A DNA stretch of 19,515 nt from JAZRUY01 sp045598845 (GTDB taxonomy: Bacteria; Verrucomicrobiota; Lentisphaeria; Victivallales; Victivallaceae). Positions 1 to 8,423 of this stretch are shown piece by piece; position 1 is the first letter of the stretch, and each line of letters starts with the position of its first letter. Under the pieces are notes generated by a model. The model saw only the letters and a list, made by a program, of their open reading frames with translations, had not been told where the DNA came from and did no database searches. The stretch spans positions 1 to 19,515 of the forward strand of contig JAZRUY010000195.1 in the NCBI GenBank assembly GCA_045598845.1, given 5' to 3'. Made by a program: the position numbers and the translations under genes.

Positions 1-299
1 AGATGTCCCGGGAAGAAACCTTCGGCAAAGTTACGGCGGAGGCTCTGGCCTGCGGCACCCCGGCGGCGGTGTTTGATACCACCGCCAATCCGGAGCTGGT
101 AGGTACCGGCTGCGGCGCGGTGGCCGCCGACCGGGATCTCCCGGCGATGGCACGGCAGATTTCCGCCATTTTGCAGGCGGGACGGGAAAACTTTTCCGCG
201 GCCTGCCGTAAGTTTGCCGAAGAGAATTTTGACGCCAAACTCATTTCCCGGCAATTCCGCCAACTCTACCGCGAACTGCTGAAAACGGAAAAATGCTGA
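1..299 (+). CDS. Glycosyltransferase family 4, C-terminal end (5' truncated by window)
   Basis: Only about the last 98 residues are visible; the reading frame is open to the left edge, so the Met at base 3 is probably internal. The segment EETFGKVTAEALACGTP is the classic GT-B/GT4 donor-binding motif (E-x7-E, where two glutamates contact the nucleotide sugar), followed by a NPELVG element and a helical tail ending in LYRELL. GT4 enzymes transfer a hexose or deoxyhexose from a nucleotide sugar to a lipid-linked acceptor on the cytoplasmic side of the inner membrane. The stop codon overlaps the start of the next gene by 7 nt, which places it in the same polysaccharide operon. The family call is firm; donor and acceptor cannot be read from this fragment. 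Confidence 0.88.
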   Translation, partial: MSREETFGKVTAEALACGTPAAVFDTTANPELVGTGCGAVAADRDLPAMARQISAILQAGRENFSAACRKFAEENFDAKLISRQFRQLYRELLKTEKC

Positions 300-1390
300 T
301 CATCTGGGCATTGCTTTTATTCGGTTTCCTCGTCAATCAGGGAAAACTGAAACAGACCAAACGGGCGGCGCTGCTCATCTTTCTGGCTTCAACTTTTGTC
401 ATGGGCTGGCGCAGTGTAACCTATACCGGGGATGTTTACGCCTATGCCGGTTTTTTTAAGCTTAATTCACACTTGTCTTTGGCGGAATCATGGAATGCCG
501 TTATCGGCGGAAAGGGCAAAGACCCGTTCTTTCATTTTCTGGGAAACGTGATGAGCAAATGCGGGTTTACTTACCGCGGCTGGTTTGTTTTTCTCTCCGC
601 GCTCTTCATGGGCGGATTCTGTTTCCTGATGTACAAACGCAGTCAGAATTTTTTCCTTTCCCTGTTTTTTCTGGTTACTCTGGGTAGTTTTCACTTTGCC
701 ATGACCGGTATCCGCCAGGCTGTCGCCATGGGATTTTGTTATGCCGCCTTCGAGTTCCTCTGCCGGAGGAAAATGATCATATTCGCGATACTGGTCGCCA
801 TCGGCGGTTTGTTTCACTCCTCCGGCTGGGTTTTCTTCCTGATGTATCCCCTGTCCTTTATTCCCTTCGGGAAAAAATATTTTCTGTTCGTTTTTATTGC
901 TCCGCTGATCGCGTTGCTGTTTCCCCGTTTTCTGGGCAGTATGGTACATGCGGTGGCGTGGAATAAACATATGGAGGCATACGCCGACGTAACCAGCGGT
1001 CTGACTATCAGCGGCTATATTATCGAACTGGCGATTTTCCTTTTCGGCATCTGGTGTATTGCGCACCGTACTTACCGGCCGGACAAATCCGGGAGTATCG
1101 CTTCCGGTTCGGTCTATGATTTGAAAAACGAACCGGTTATCTTCTACGGCATGGCGGCGCTCGGCATCGGCTGCGCACTGCGGGCATTCGCGATTAATAT
1201 CGACAATTTCTTCCGCATCGCATTGTATTTCAGTTGCCTGGCGCCGTTGATAATCCCGTCGCTTCTGAACAAATTATCCCGACGGGACAGAGAGACCGCC
1301 ACGCTTATTATCATGGTTATTTGTTTCGCCAAAACCTTCTGGGACGGCGGTCATTACGCTTATTTTTCCCTGTTTGAGGAATTAAGATAG
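293..1390 (+). CDS. EpsG family / Wzy-like polysaccharide polymerase, polytopic membrane protein
   Basis: This is a 365-residue, strongly hydrophobic protein with roughly ten predicted membrane spans. It carries the EpsG-family signature around residues 140-160 (MTGIRQAVAMGFCYAAFEF followed by basic residues) and a following FHSSGW motif; the HSS after a short helix is typical of EpsG and related O-unit polymerases. The N-terminal RSVTYTGDVYAY also fits the usual R-x(n)-GtD-Y element of the family. Members polymerise or extend lipid-linked repeat units at the periplasmic face. It starts at ATG 293 inside the last codons of the upstream GT4 gene (7 nt overlap, translational coupling). With the flippase at 3804 it would give a Wzx/Wzy-type pathway. 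I infer the polymerase role from family and context; an acyl or other membrane transferase is less likely. Confidence 0.8.
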   Translation: MLIIWALLLFGFLVNQGKLKQTKRAALLIFLASTFVMGWRSVTYTGDVYAYAGFFKLNSHLSLAESWNAVIGGKGKDPFFHFLGNVMSKCGFTYRGWFVFLSALFMGGFCFLMYKRSQNFFLSLFFLVTLGSFHFAMTGIRQAVAMGFCYAAFEFLCRRKMIIFAILVAIGGLFHSSGWVFFLMYPLSFIPFGKKYFLFVFIAPLIALLFPRFLGSMVHAVAWNKHMEAYADVTSGLTISGYIIELAIFLFGIWCIAHRTYRPDKSGSIASGSVYDLKNEPVIFYGMAALGIGCALRAFAINIDNFFRIALYFSCLAPLIIPSLLNKLSRRDRETATLIIMVICFAKTFWDGGHYAYFSLFEELR

Positions 1391-1403
1391 GCAAGACAAC
1401 AAC

Positions 1404-2396
1404 ATGGCAGTGAAATTCAGTTTGATTCTTCCCGTTTACAATGTGGAAAAGTTTTTGCCAGATTGCCTGGAGTCGCTTCTGGCACAGGATCTTCCCGAAA
1501 CCGAGTATGAAATCATCTGCGTCATTGACGGCTCCCCGGACAATTCCAAAGCGGCAGTGCAATCTTACATGGCAAAACACCGCCATATCCGGTTGCTTGA
1601 GCAGCCGAATTCCGGGGTATGCGCCGCCCGCAACCGCGGTTTTCAGGCGGCGGTGGGAAAATATGTCTGGTTCATCGACCCCGATGATATGATTGCAGCC
1701 GGCTGTCTGGGAAAAATTTATCGGCTCATGGAAAAATATCAGGCCGACATCTTTGAATTTGACTACTCGGTTTGCGGGGAATCGGCAACATATCAGCCCC
1801 GGACGGTGAATTTTGCCGTTGACGGGGAGAACCGTGAGGGTTCAAGCGGTTCCGGCTGGCTGTCGGTCTGTCTGGCGGAATATTTGCGCCGCAATCATAT
1901 TGAATGGAATACGCAACTTCATTACGGCGAGGATTATCTGTGGGCATTGCAGACCAAATACCGGAAACACCGGAGTATCTATACTCATGCCCGGCTTTAC
2001 CTTTACCGGCAGCGCGCCGATTCCGCCATGCATATCGTCAGCCGGGAAAAAACGGAAAAACATTATCAGGATATGCTGCTGCTCTTTGATATTTACGGCG
2101 AGGAATATGAACGCTGCAAAGTTGAAAATATGCCGGACGGCGTGTCGACAAATCTCCAACGCCGCCGTCAGCTTTGCGCGGAAACGGCACTCTGTTATCT
2201 GCTGAAGCTGAAATTGCCGGGCCATGAGTTGAAGTCCCGTCTGGCAGATATGAAACAACGCGGCTGTTACCCCTATCCGCTGATGTGGTGGAATCTGGGA
2301 CGGCGCAGTGTCCTCGGACCATGGCATAAACGGCTGTTGAAATTTTTATTTCCGTTTGAGCATTATTTTCTGCTGGCGAGTCGGTTTCACCGCTGA
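1404..2396 (+). CDS. Glycosyltransferase family 2 (GT-A fold)
   Basis: The protein has 330 residues. The N-terminal GT2 core is complete: strand 1 with SLILPVYNVEKFL, the CVIDGSPDNS nucleotide-binding segment (about residues 39-48), the NSGVCAARNRG element (69-79), and the metal-binding DxD variant FIDPDDM with Asp92, Asp94 and Asp95. A later HYGEDYLW supplies the ED pair that often holds the catalytic base, and LYRQRADS follows. The C-terminal RGCYPYPLMWW and following basic/aromatic tail are typical of GT2 enzymes from polysaccharide loci and may touch the membrane. It is a cytoplasmic, inverting sugar transferase adding one residue of the repeat unit; the sugar is unknown. It lies 13 nt after the EpsG gene, with no strong Shine-Dalgarno sequence, and 12 nt before the next GT2. 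Confidence 0.93.
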   Translation: MAVKFSLILPVYNVEKFLPDCLESLLAQDLPETEYEIICVIDGSPDNSKAAVQSYMAKHRHIRLLEQPNSGVCAARNRGFQAAVGKYVWFIDPDDMIAAGCLGKIYRLMEKYQADIFEFDYSVCGESATYQPRTVNFAVDGENREGSSGSGWLSVCLAEYLRRNHIEWNTQLHYGEDYLWALQTKYRKHRSIYTHARLYLYRQRADSAMHIVSREKTEKHYQDMLLLFDIYGEEYERCKVENMPDGVSTNLQRRRQLCAETALCYLLKLKLPGHELKSRLADMKQRGCYPYPLMWWNLGRRSVLGPWHKRLLKFLFPFEHYFLLASRFHR

Positions 2397-2408
2397 GGGA
2401 TGATTCTT

Positions 2409-3143
2409 ATGTCCGCTCCTTTTTTCAGTGTGATCGCGGTTTCCCTGAATGCCGGGACTGTAATCCGCGCCACCATCGATTCCGTTTTGCGGCAAAGTTG
2501 CGGCGATTTTGAAATCATTGTCAAAGACGGCGGCTCGGAAGACGCGACTTTGGCACAGATTCCGCCGGACAACCGGATCCGGATTTTTGTCCGGCAGGAC
2601 ACCTCCGTATATGACGCCATGAATCAGGCGGTGGCGCAGGCGCGGGGAAAATATCTGATTTTTATGAATTGCGGCGATTGCTTCGCCGGTTCCCAAGTTC
2701 TGGAACAGGCGCGGGACTTCATCGCCGCGAAACGGCTCTCTGACAGTGATGCCGTTTACGGGGACTGCCGGACAGACAGCGGGCTTTTACCTCAGAATCC
2801 TAATGTTGACCGGAAACATTTTCTGAAAGAAGGGCTGTGTCATCAAAGCGTGTTTTTCGGAAAAAAGTTATTTGATAAATTCGGAAATTACGACACGGCG
2901 TTCCGAATCTGCGCCGACTATGAAATCATGACCCGTTTTTTTCTGAACGGAGCCAGGTTTCATCATCTGCCCGTACCGGTTTGCATTTATCAGGGCGGCG
3001 GTATTTCCGAAAAACCGGAAAACCTTGACCGGGTGCGCACCGAAGGGAATATGGTCAGACAACGTTATTTTACCGGATTTGAGCGTATGATATACCAATG
3101 CGGCCGGATACAGAAACGGTTGAGAAAGATTATCCATGCTTAA
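2409..3143 (+). CDS. Glycosyltransferase family 2, short WcaA/colanic-type
   Basis: The enzyme has 244 residues from ATG 2409; an ATG at 2400 is also in frame and would add three residues. I prefer 2409 because GAGGGA at 2396-2401 then sits at a normal Shine-Dalgarno distance, whereas it would lie on top of the 2400 start. GT2 features are FFSVIAVSLNAG (strand 1), EIIVKDGGSEDAT, YDAMNQAVAQARGKY and the DxD-equivalent FMNCGDCF, where the first Asp is replaced as is common in this subfamily. The middle motif YDAMNQ/KAxGKY and the later HQSVFFGKKLFDKFG with YDTAFRICADYE are characteristic of short GT2 enzymes of colanic-acid or O-antigen loci. It overlaps the next gene by 8 nt. Inverting transferase by family; sugar unknown. 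Confidence 0.92.
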   Translation: MSAPFFSVIAVSLNAGTVIRATIDSVLRQSCGDFEIIVKDGGSEDATLAQIPPDNRIRIFVRQDTSVYDAMNQAVAQARGKYLIFMNCGDCFAGSQVLEQARDFIAAKRLSDSDAVYGDCRTDSGLLPQNPNVDRKHFLKEGLCHQSVFFGKKLFDKFGNYDTAFRICADYEIMTRFFLNGARFHHLPVPVCIYQGGGISEKPENLDRVRTEGNMVRQRYFTGFERMIYQCGRIQKRLRKIIHA

Positions 3144-3807
3144 AAAGATTAAACAAAATCGTATCGTTCTCCGTCTTTACGCCTTGTATCTCCGCATTTT
3201 CGGGGGGGGAAACCGCTTCCGCGGCACGAAGCGCAATTCAGTCGCCATTGACGGCATATACCGCCATACCGAACTTGATTTGCATGGAACCGGGAATACC
3301 ATTGCTGTGCGCAATCCGAAATATGTCAACCGTTTTCATATCTTCATCAACGGCAGCAACAACCGGATTGAAATTGATGAAAACTGCCTGATCAAAGATT
3401 TGACGCTTTGGATTGAGGATGATAACAACCGTATTTATATCGGGAGGGATACTCTCTTTTGCGGAACCTGCCAACTGAGCTGTATCGAGAGTACGGAAAT
3501 CACAATCGGGAAAGGCTGCCTGTTTTCCGGCGGCATCCGCGTCCGTACCGGCGACAGCCACTCCATTCTGGATGTGGCGGGAAAACGGATCAATCCGTCT
3601 CAAAACGTATACATCGGTAATCACGTGTGGGTGGGACAGAATGTCACCATTTTGAAAGGTGCTTCCGTGGGAGACAATTCCGTTTGCGGAACCGGAGCCA
3701 TTGTCACAAAGAAATTTACTGAAGCCGGAGTAATCCTTGCCGGAACTCCGGCGAAAATCGTGAAAGAAAACATCAACTGGTGTTTTGAGAGAATTCAATT
3801 AAAGTGA
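3136..3807 (+). CDS. Left-handed beta-helix (hexapeptide repeat) O-acyltransferase
   Basis: This 223-residue protein is dominated by imperfect hexapeptide repeats (for example IEIDEN, IYIGRD, ITIGKG, VYIGNHVWVGQNVTILKG), which fold into a trimeric left-handed beta-helix. The segment RTGDSHSILD places His142 where CatB/WbbJ-type sugar O-acetyltransferases have the catalytic histidine, followed by KRINPSQNVYIGNHVWVG. The C-terminus shows GTGAIVTKKF and LAGTPAKIVKEN, the usual acetyl-CoA-binding end of this family. Probable role: O-acetylation of a sugar in the nascent lipid-linked unit, in the cytoplasm. The N-terminal 60 residues are less typical. Start ATG 3136 overlaps the upstream GT2 by 8 nt and the end overlaps the flippase start by 4 nt, so it is embedded in the operon. 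Confidence 0.88.
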   Translation: MLKKIKQNRIVLRLYALYLRIFGGGNRFRGTKRNSVAIDGIYRHTELDLHGTGNTIAVRNPKYVNRFHIFINGSNNRIEIDENCLIKDLTLWIEDDNNRIYIGRDTLFCGTCQLSCIESTEITIGKGCLFSGGIRVRTGDSHSILDVAGKRINPSQNVYIGNHVWVGQNVTILKGASVGDNSVCGTGAIVTKKFTEAGVILAGTPAKIVKENINWCFERIQLK

Positions 3808-5372
3808 CAATAGCAAAGAACAATTGTAAATTCGGTCGCCGACAGGCGTTTTTCAATATGGCAAGCCAGGGGCTTGCCTTTGTGCTGACGCTGCTGATCG
3901 GTTTTTTTCTGACGCCGTTCATTGTCCGTCATATCGGCAGTACCGCCAACGGTTTCCTGGGACTGGCAAGCAACGTGACGACTTATGCATCGCTGGCGGT
4001 CATCGCGTTGAACTCCATGGCGGGGCGCTTTATCGCCATGGCTTATTTTCAGCACAATATGCCGGAGGTTCAGAAGTATTATTCCTCCGTTTTTATCGCC
4101 AGCATCGCTATTTGCCTTGTTCTCTCCGTTCCGGCGGTTCTGCTGCTTTGTTTTCTGCCTTCGGTTTTCCGGATTCCGGAAGCTTTGGCCGGCGATGTTA
4201 CCTGGCTTTTTATTTTTACTTTTCTGCAGTTCGCCATTGTCCAGATCGGCGGCGCTTTCAATAATTCGGCATACGTGGTCAACCGTCTGGAGTTGATTGC
4301 GTCACGCAACATTGAATCCAAGGTACTTACCGTCGGTCTGATTTTGCTGACCTTCCGGCTCTTTAAGCCTTATTTGTGGCAGATCGGTCTGATATACTGC
4401 ATCGCGGCGATTTACGGTGTCACCAGAAATTATTTTATTCACCGGCGGGTTATGCCGGAAGTCCGGATCAAACGGAAATATTTTGATTTCGCCAAAATCC
4501 GGGAACTGATTGCCTCCGGAGTCTGGAATTCGATCAGCTCCCTGGGAAGCATCCTGCTGGATCAACTGGATCTGCTGATCGTCAATCTTTCCATCTCAGC
4601 GGCGGCGATGGGAATCGTTTCCGTAGCCAAAATAATCCCGCTGTGCATTGCCGGACTGGTTTGCAGTCTGGCAAGTTCCGCCGCCCCCGCATTAACCAAA
4701 GATTTCGCCGAAGGCAGTCTGACCGGAATCAGCAGAAAAGTCCATTTCGACATGCGGTTGATGGGATTCTTCATCTGCCTCCCGGCGGCATATCTGACCG
4801 TTTTCGGAAGCGATTTTTTCCGGCTGTGGGTTCCCTCTATGGATGCCGGGGAATTATGGCGGATCGCCTTCGCCTCGGTGGCGTTTATGCCGGCTACTTT
4901 GGCTTTAAACCCGATGGGCCTGGTGTTCACTTCCGCCAACAAAGTTAAAATCAATTCTCTGGTAACCATCGGCTATGCCTTGCTTTCGCTGGCGGTAATG
5001 TTTGTTTTGCTGCACTTTACCGGCCATACGCCGGCAAAAATGCTTATTGTGGTTGCGGTCAGCAAAGTCTTCGGAGTTTTGCAGGGGTGTACCTTTACCA
5101 TTCCCTACGTGGCAAAACTGCTGGGCACAGGTACTGCGCCGTTCTACCTGATTTTGCTGAAAAACTTCGGCGTAACCCTCCTTACTGCTGCTTCCTGCTT
5201 TTTTCTGCGGAAATATTTTCCGGTTCACAGCTGGCCGGCGGCAATCGGGGCGGGCATCCTGACTTGCGCGGCCGGAAGCATCTTCGGCTGGCTGATTCTT
5301 TTCCGCCGGGATGAGAGGCTGATTCTGATTGATTTTTTGAAAACCCGATTGCATACAGGCAGGAAAAAATGA
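3804..5372 (+). CDS. Wzx-type lipid-linked oligosaccharide flippase (MATE/MOP superfamily)
   Basis: The protein has 522 residues and about 12-14 hydrophobic segments, the size and layout of polysaccharide-transport proteins of the MOP exporter superfamily. The amino-terminal stretch (FNMASQGLAFVLTLLIGFFL then TPFIVRHIGSTANGFLGLA) is the usual first-helix pair of Wzx/RfbX-like proteins, and the DQLDLLIVNLSISAAAMG segment near residue 255 matches the start of the second half of the bundle. The role would be to move undecaprenyl-PP-linked repeat units across the inner membrane. The start is GTG at 3804 in a GTGA overlap with the acyltransferase stop; the next ATG in frame would delete the first conserved residues. 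It ends in an ATGA overlap with the following gene. Substrate unknown. Confidence 0.9.
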   Translation: MTIAKNNCKFGRRQAFFNMASQGLAFVLTLLIGFFLTPFIVRHIGSTANGFLGLASNVTTYASLAVIALNSMAGRFIAMAYFQHNMPEVQKYYSSVFIASIAICLVLSVPAVLLLCFLPSVFRIPEALAGDVTWLFIFTFLQFAIVQIGGAFNNSAYVVNRLELIASRNIESKVLTVGLILLTFRLFKPYLWQIGLIYCIAAIYGVTRNYFIHRRVMPEVRIKRKYFDFAKIRELIASGVWNSISSLGSILLDQLDLLIVNLSISAAAMGIVSVAKIIPLCIAGLVCSLASSAAPALTKDFAEGSLTGISRKVHFDMRLMGFFICLPAAYLTVFGSDFFRLWVPSMDAGELWRIAFASVAFMPATLALNPMGLVFTSANKVKINSLVTIGYALLSLAVMFVLLHFTGHTPAKMLIVVAVSKVFGVLQGCTFTIPYVAKLLGTGTAPFYLILLKNFGVTLLTAASCFFLRKYFPVHSWPAAIGAGILTCAAGSIFGWLILFRRDERLILIDFLKTRLHTGRKK

Positions 5373-6382
5373 AAAATTTTTTATTGAAACATCCGCGAAT
5401 CAATTACCTTCAGCGCTGCCTGCGGCATTGGAATGATGCCGAATTTGTAACCGGGGTGCTGGATATCGGACGCAATCCGCTGAAAATCGAAATTCAGCGT
5501 CTTGGCGATAAAAATCCCGGACGCCTGATTTACATCGCGCAAACCATGGGGTGCGACGGTTTTTTCGCGGAACTGCGTTTTATTCTGCATGAACTCTATT
5601 TCTGCGACCTTTTCGGCTTTACTCCGGCGGTGCTGATGCCGGAGACCTCCTGCTACAGCGAGAACCACCCGGTCAACGGTTCAACCAACCCATTTGAATA
5701 CTATTTCGAACCGGTTTCAGAGATTACTCCCGAGGAGGCGCGGCACAGTTCCGCCGTGGTAAAACACAATTATTACCAGCGGCTGTACATTCATCAGGTG
5801 TACGATATGACTTCCGGCTATCTGCCCCCCGATGCCTATTTTGACCGGATGGCGGCACTCGCCGCCAAATATCTGCATTTGAATCCGGCGGTAAAGCCGG
5901 TTATCAGTGAAGCGGTCTGCCGTATCCGCGGCGACGGGCAGCGGATTTTGGGAGTTCACGTCCGCGGCGCCGATTTCAAACGGCATTACCTTAATCATCC
6001 CAATATTGTGACGGTGGACGAGTATCTGAATGCGGTCGACGCCGCATTAAACACCGGCAACTTTGACCGGATTTTTCTGGCGACCGACGACTCGGAGGCC
6101 TTGAACGCTTTTCAGCGGAAATACGGTTCCATGATCCGGTTTTATGAGGATGTGATCCGTACCGACGGTGATGAAACGGTCATGCGCAGCCGGGTGAACC
6201 GGGCAAATCATCATTACCTGCTGGGACTGGAAGTGCTGCGGGACATGTACACCTTGTCTCACTGCAACGGCATCGTCGCCGGGCTTTCCAACGTGAGCCT
6301 TTTCGCCCGCATCGCCAGACAAAGCCGGGGTGAAAAATTCGCTTTTCAGCATTATATCAACAAGGGAGTGAAAGGCAAATGA
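5369..6382 (+). CDS. Fucosyltransferase-like protein (GT11/GT23/O-fucosyltransferase superfamily)
   Basis: The protein has 337 residues. The key sign is GVHVRGADFKRHY at residues 195-207: HxRGxD is the GDP-fucose-binding motif I of alpha-1,2- and alpha-1,6-fucosyltransferases and related O-fucosyltransferases. It is followed by FDRIFLATDDSEAL (TDD at 239-241) and, near the C-terminus, GLSNVSLFARIAR, matching motif III (S-x-x-S-x-F). The N-terminal YIAQTMGCDGFFAELRF lies where GT-B members have their first loop. Predicted role: transfer of L-fucose (or another GDP-6-deoxyhexose) to the repeat unit in the cytoplasm. No GDP-fucose synthesis genes lie in the window, so the donor must come from elsewhere. 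It overlaps both neighbours by 4 nt. The superfamily is well supported; the exact linkage and even fucose are inferred. Confidence 0.72.
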   Translation: MKNFLLKHPRINYLQRCLRHWNDAEFVTGVLDIGRNPLKIEIQRLGDKNPGRLIYIAQTMGCDGFFAELRFILHELYFCDLFGFTPAVLMPETSCYSENHPVNGSTNPFEYYFEPVSEITPEEARHSSAVVKHNYYQRLYIHQVYDMTSGYLPPDAYFDRMAALAAKYLHLNPAVKPVISEAVCRIRGDGQRILGVHVRGADFKRHYLNHPNIVTVDEYLNAVDAALNTGNFDRIFLATDDSEALNAFQRKYGSMIRFYEDVIRTDGDETVMRSRVNRANHHYLLGLEVLRDMYTLSHCNGIVAGLSNVSLFARIARQSRGEKFAFQHYINKGVKGK

Positions 6383-7329
6383 GTACCGGCAGCCCAAAAG
6401 TCAGCATTATTGTCCCGGTCTACCGGGTCGAAAAATATCTGCGGCAATGTGTTGATTCCCTGCTGGCACAGACTTATACCAATATTGAGATATTTCTTGT
6501 GGATGATTGTTCGGATGATTTAAGCGGACAAATTTGTGATGAGTATGCGAAGAAGAATGAAATTATTCGAGTGATTCACTTGCCTGAAAACAAAGGCCTT
6601 TCCGGCGCGAGAAATGCCGCCTTACTTCATGCGGCGGGAGAATATTTGGCTTTCGTGGATAGCGATGATGCGGTATCGCCGACTTATGTGGCTGATTTTA
6701 TGAATGCATTCTCTCAGTATCCTGCCGCCGATGTTGCGCAATGTGCTCATGTGGCGGTGCAAGATGATGATGATATTACCAGAATTCAATTTCCACCTCA
6801 AAATTTTTCTTTGAAGTATTATGCTAATCAGGAAGTGATTGATGCTTTGTATGGAGCCGGAGATAGTGACCGTATCAACTTTACGGTGTGGAATAAACTG
6901 TTCAAAAGAAGCGCGGTGGCTGAGACCGTTTTTGCAGAACGTATGCTTTGTGAAGACGTTATTTTTTCCTCTGAAGTGTTTTTGAACGGAGCGTCTCTTG
7001 TGTGTGCGGATCGTCAAAATTATTATTATCGTCAGCGGTCAAGCAGCATTATGGGAGACTTGAGAGCAGACAAGGATAAATTGATTTTAAGGCATTGTTT
7101 GGCATATAGTTATGTCGCGAATAAATTCGGATCTCAACACGGTTATGGCGTTTTGATCACAGCTCGGCTTGGCATATGGTATACGTCTGCCATAAAGAGC
7201 AGATTACTGTTTCGGAATAAAGCGCTGAAGAAAATTTTTGCCGATGATAGTCGTTCTTATTGTTTTTTTAAAAACGGTTCTATTCCGGCAATGAAACGTT
7301 TTTGGTTGCGTCTTGCCTCTTTATTTTAG
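6379..7329 (+). CDS. Glycosyltransferase family 2 with internal base-composition break
   Basis: This is a 316-residue GT2. VSIIVPVYRVEKYLRQCVDS opens the fold, then FLVDDCSDDLSG, NKGLSGARNAAL and the DxD motif FVDSDD (Asp94, Asp96, Asp97); CEDVIFSSEVF supplies the later ED pair and YYYRQRSSSIM the usual basic segment. It is a typical inverting transferase of an O-unit locus; sugar unknown. It starts in an ATGA overlap with the fucosyltransferase-like gene. The first 33 codons share the roughly 48-50% GC of the upstream genes, but from about 6480 the sequence drops to about 35-40% GC (32% in the 60 bases from 6481), as if the gene had been joined to a foreign 3' part. The reading frame stays intact. 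It is followed by 112 nt without a gene. Confidence 0.93.
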   Translation: MSTGSPKVSIIVPVYRVEKYLRQCVDSLLAQTYTNIEIFLVDDCSDDLSGQICDEYAKKNEIIRVIHLPENKGLSGARNAALLHAAGEYLAFVDSDDAVSPTYVADFMNAFSQYPAADVAQCAHVAVQDDDDITRIQFPPQNFSLKYYANQEVIDALYGAGDSDRINFTVWNKLFKRSAVAETVFAERMLCEDVIFSSEVFLNGASLVCADRQNYYYRQRSSSIMGDLRADKDKLILRHCLAYSYVANKFGSQHGYGVLITARLGIWYTSAIKSRLLFRNKALKKIFADDSRSYCFFKNGSIPAMKRFWLRLASLF

Positions 7330-7441
7330 ATGAATAAATCAGAGAAATGATTGCCTGATATGGAAAATGTGATGGCTGAAATCAAAATTGTGACAAAGTG
7401 CTGATAGAAAACGACAATCAAGTTTTCAGAGAAGTTCATTT

Positions 7442-8401
7442 ATGAAAAAATATATCTTTATTATTTATCTGCGTGTCTTGGCTGTATGTTTGATCACACT
7501 GTCCCATTACAAGGAAATGTTGCCTGTAGATTCCATTGCAAGCGGTGGAATCTTTGGAAATATTCTTTTTTTTGCCATATCTGGATTTTGCATTTGAAAA
7601 CCTCAAACGAAGATGGACATCCCGTCTTATTGTATCAAACGGCTCTCCCGTTGCTATGTCCCTGTCTGGCTGGTAACACTGCTCTACGCGTTGCTGGGGA
7701 TTATTTCACTTCGAGCAGAGAATTCGTTCTTTTACTTTTTTTGGCCAACGAACTTTCACTTTATTGGAGCCATTGTGGTTTTGTATGTTTTTTGCGCTTA
7801 TTTCTTAAAATTGTCTCAGTTCGGCATTTCGGGAAAGGATTTGCTTCTGTTTTTTATCATCTTCAATCTCGTGATATATCTCTTGTTTTTTGACAAGAGT
7901 TATTACCATATACTTAAATATGGGGAACCGGTGACTATTTTATTTTTTATGCAGTGTATGTTGATCGGAGCATGGGAAAGAGAACGGATTGAGGCAAAAC
8001 ATAGATTTATTTCAATCAGGATGTCATTGCCCGGGAGCTTTCTTTTACCGGTGATTTTTGCTTTGTGGAAAATTTGTATGAATCGTTATTCATTTTGCAG
8101 TTCGTATCAGATTTTTGCCCAGTACGTTCTCCTTTTGTGGTTGTTTTCTGTTTTTGAGTTGTTTCAGAGATGGGAAAATAAATTGCCGGATCGGGCACTG
8201 ATTCTCCGTCCCGTTTCGCAGGTAGCCGACATAACACTGGAAATTTACTTGATCCAATTCCCCATCATATCATATTTTGCCAGTTATGTGCGTTTTCCAA
8301 TGAATGTTATTCTCTGCACAATTTTTATCGTGATCGTTGCTTATTTGTTTCATTTCTTCTGTGAAAAAATTATGACTTTTTTCAAACTCGTCTTTCATTG
8401 A
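7442..8401 (+). pseudogene. Acyltransferase family 3 (membrane O-acetyltransferase), interrupted by in-frame TGA
   Basis: Reading from ATG 7442 gives 319 codons with one TGA at 7595-7597 (codon 52); the frame is the same before and after it. The N-terminal piece has YLRVLAVCLITLSHY (the R-x10-H element of acyltransferase-3 proteins, His being the presumed catalytic residue) and GGIFGNILFFAISGF, the second family hallmark. The downstream piece continues with YCIKRLSRCYVPVW, the conserved R-x-x-R-x-x-P block, then about eight membrane segments and a closing TLEIYLIQFPI. An intact protein would acetylate a sugar at the inner membrane. An internal restart at ATG 7613 would lack the catalytic histidine, so the gene is probably dead unless the stop is read through or is a sequencing error. 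The region is AT-rich (27% GC in the 60 bases from 7861). A homologous relic lies at 11844. Confidence 0.75.
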
Positions 8402-8423
8402 ATACAGTCGGAGGAGAATTAAA

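Noticed and set aside
7566..7573. T8 run just upstream of the internal TGA as a slippage site
   Set aside because: The frame and family motifs are the same before and after the run, so no shift has occurred there.
7595..7597. Genome-wide use of TGA as a sense codon, or selenocysteine
   Set aside because: Many neighbouring genes end with TGA in ATGA overlaps exactly at their expected C-termini, and nothing suggests a SECIS-like element or a Sec protein family.
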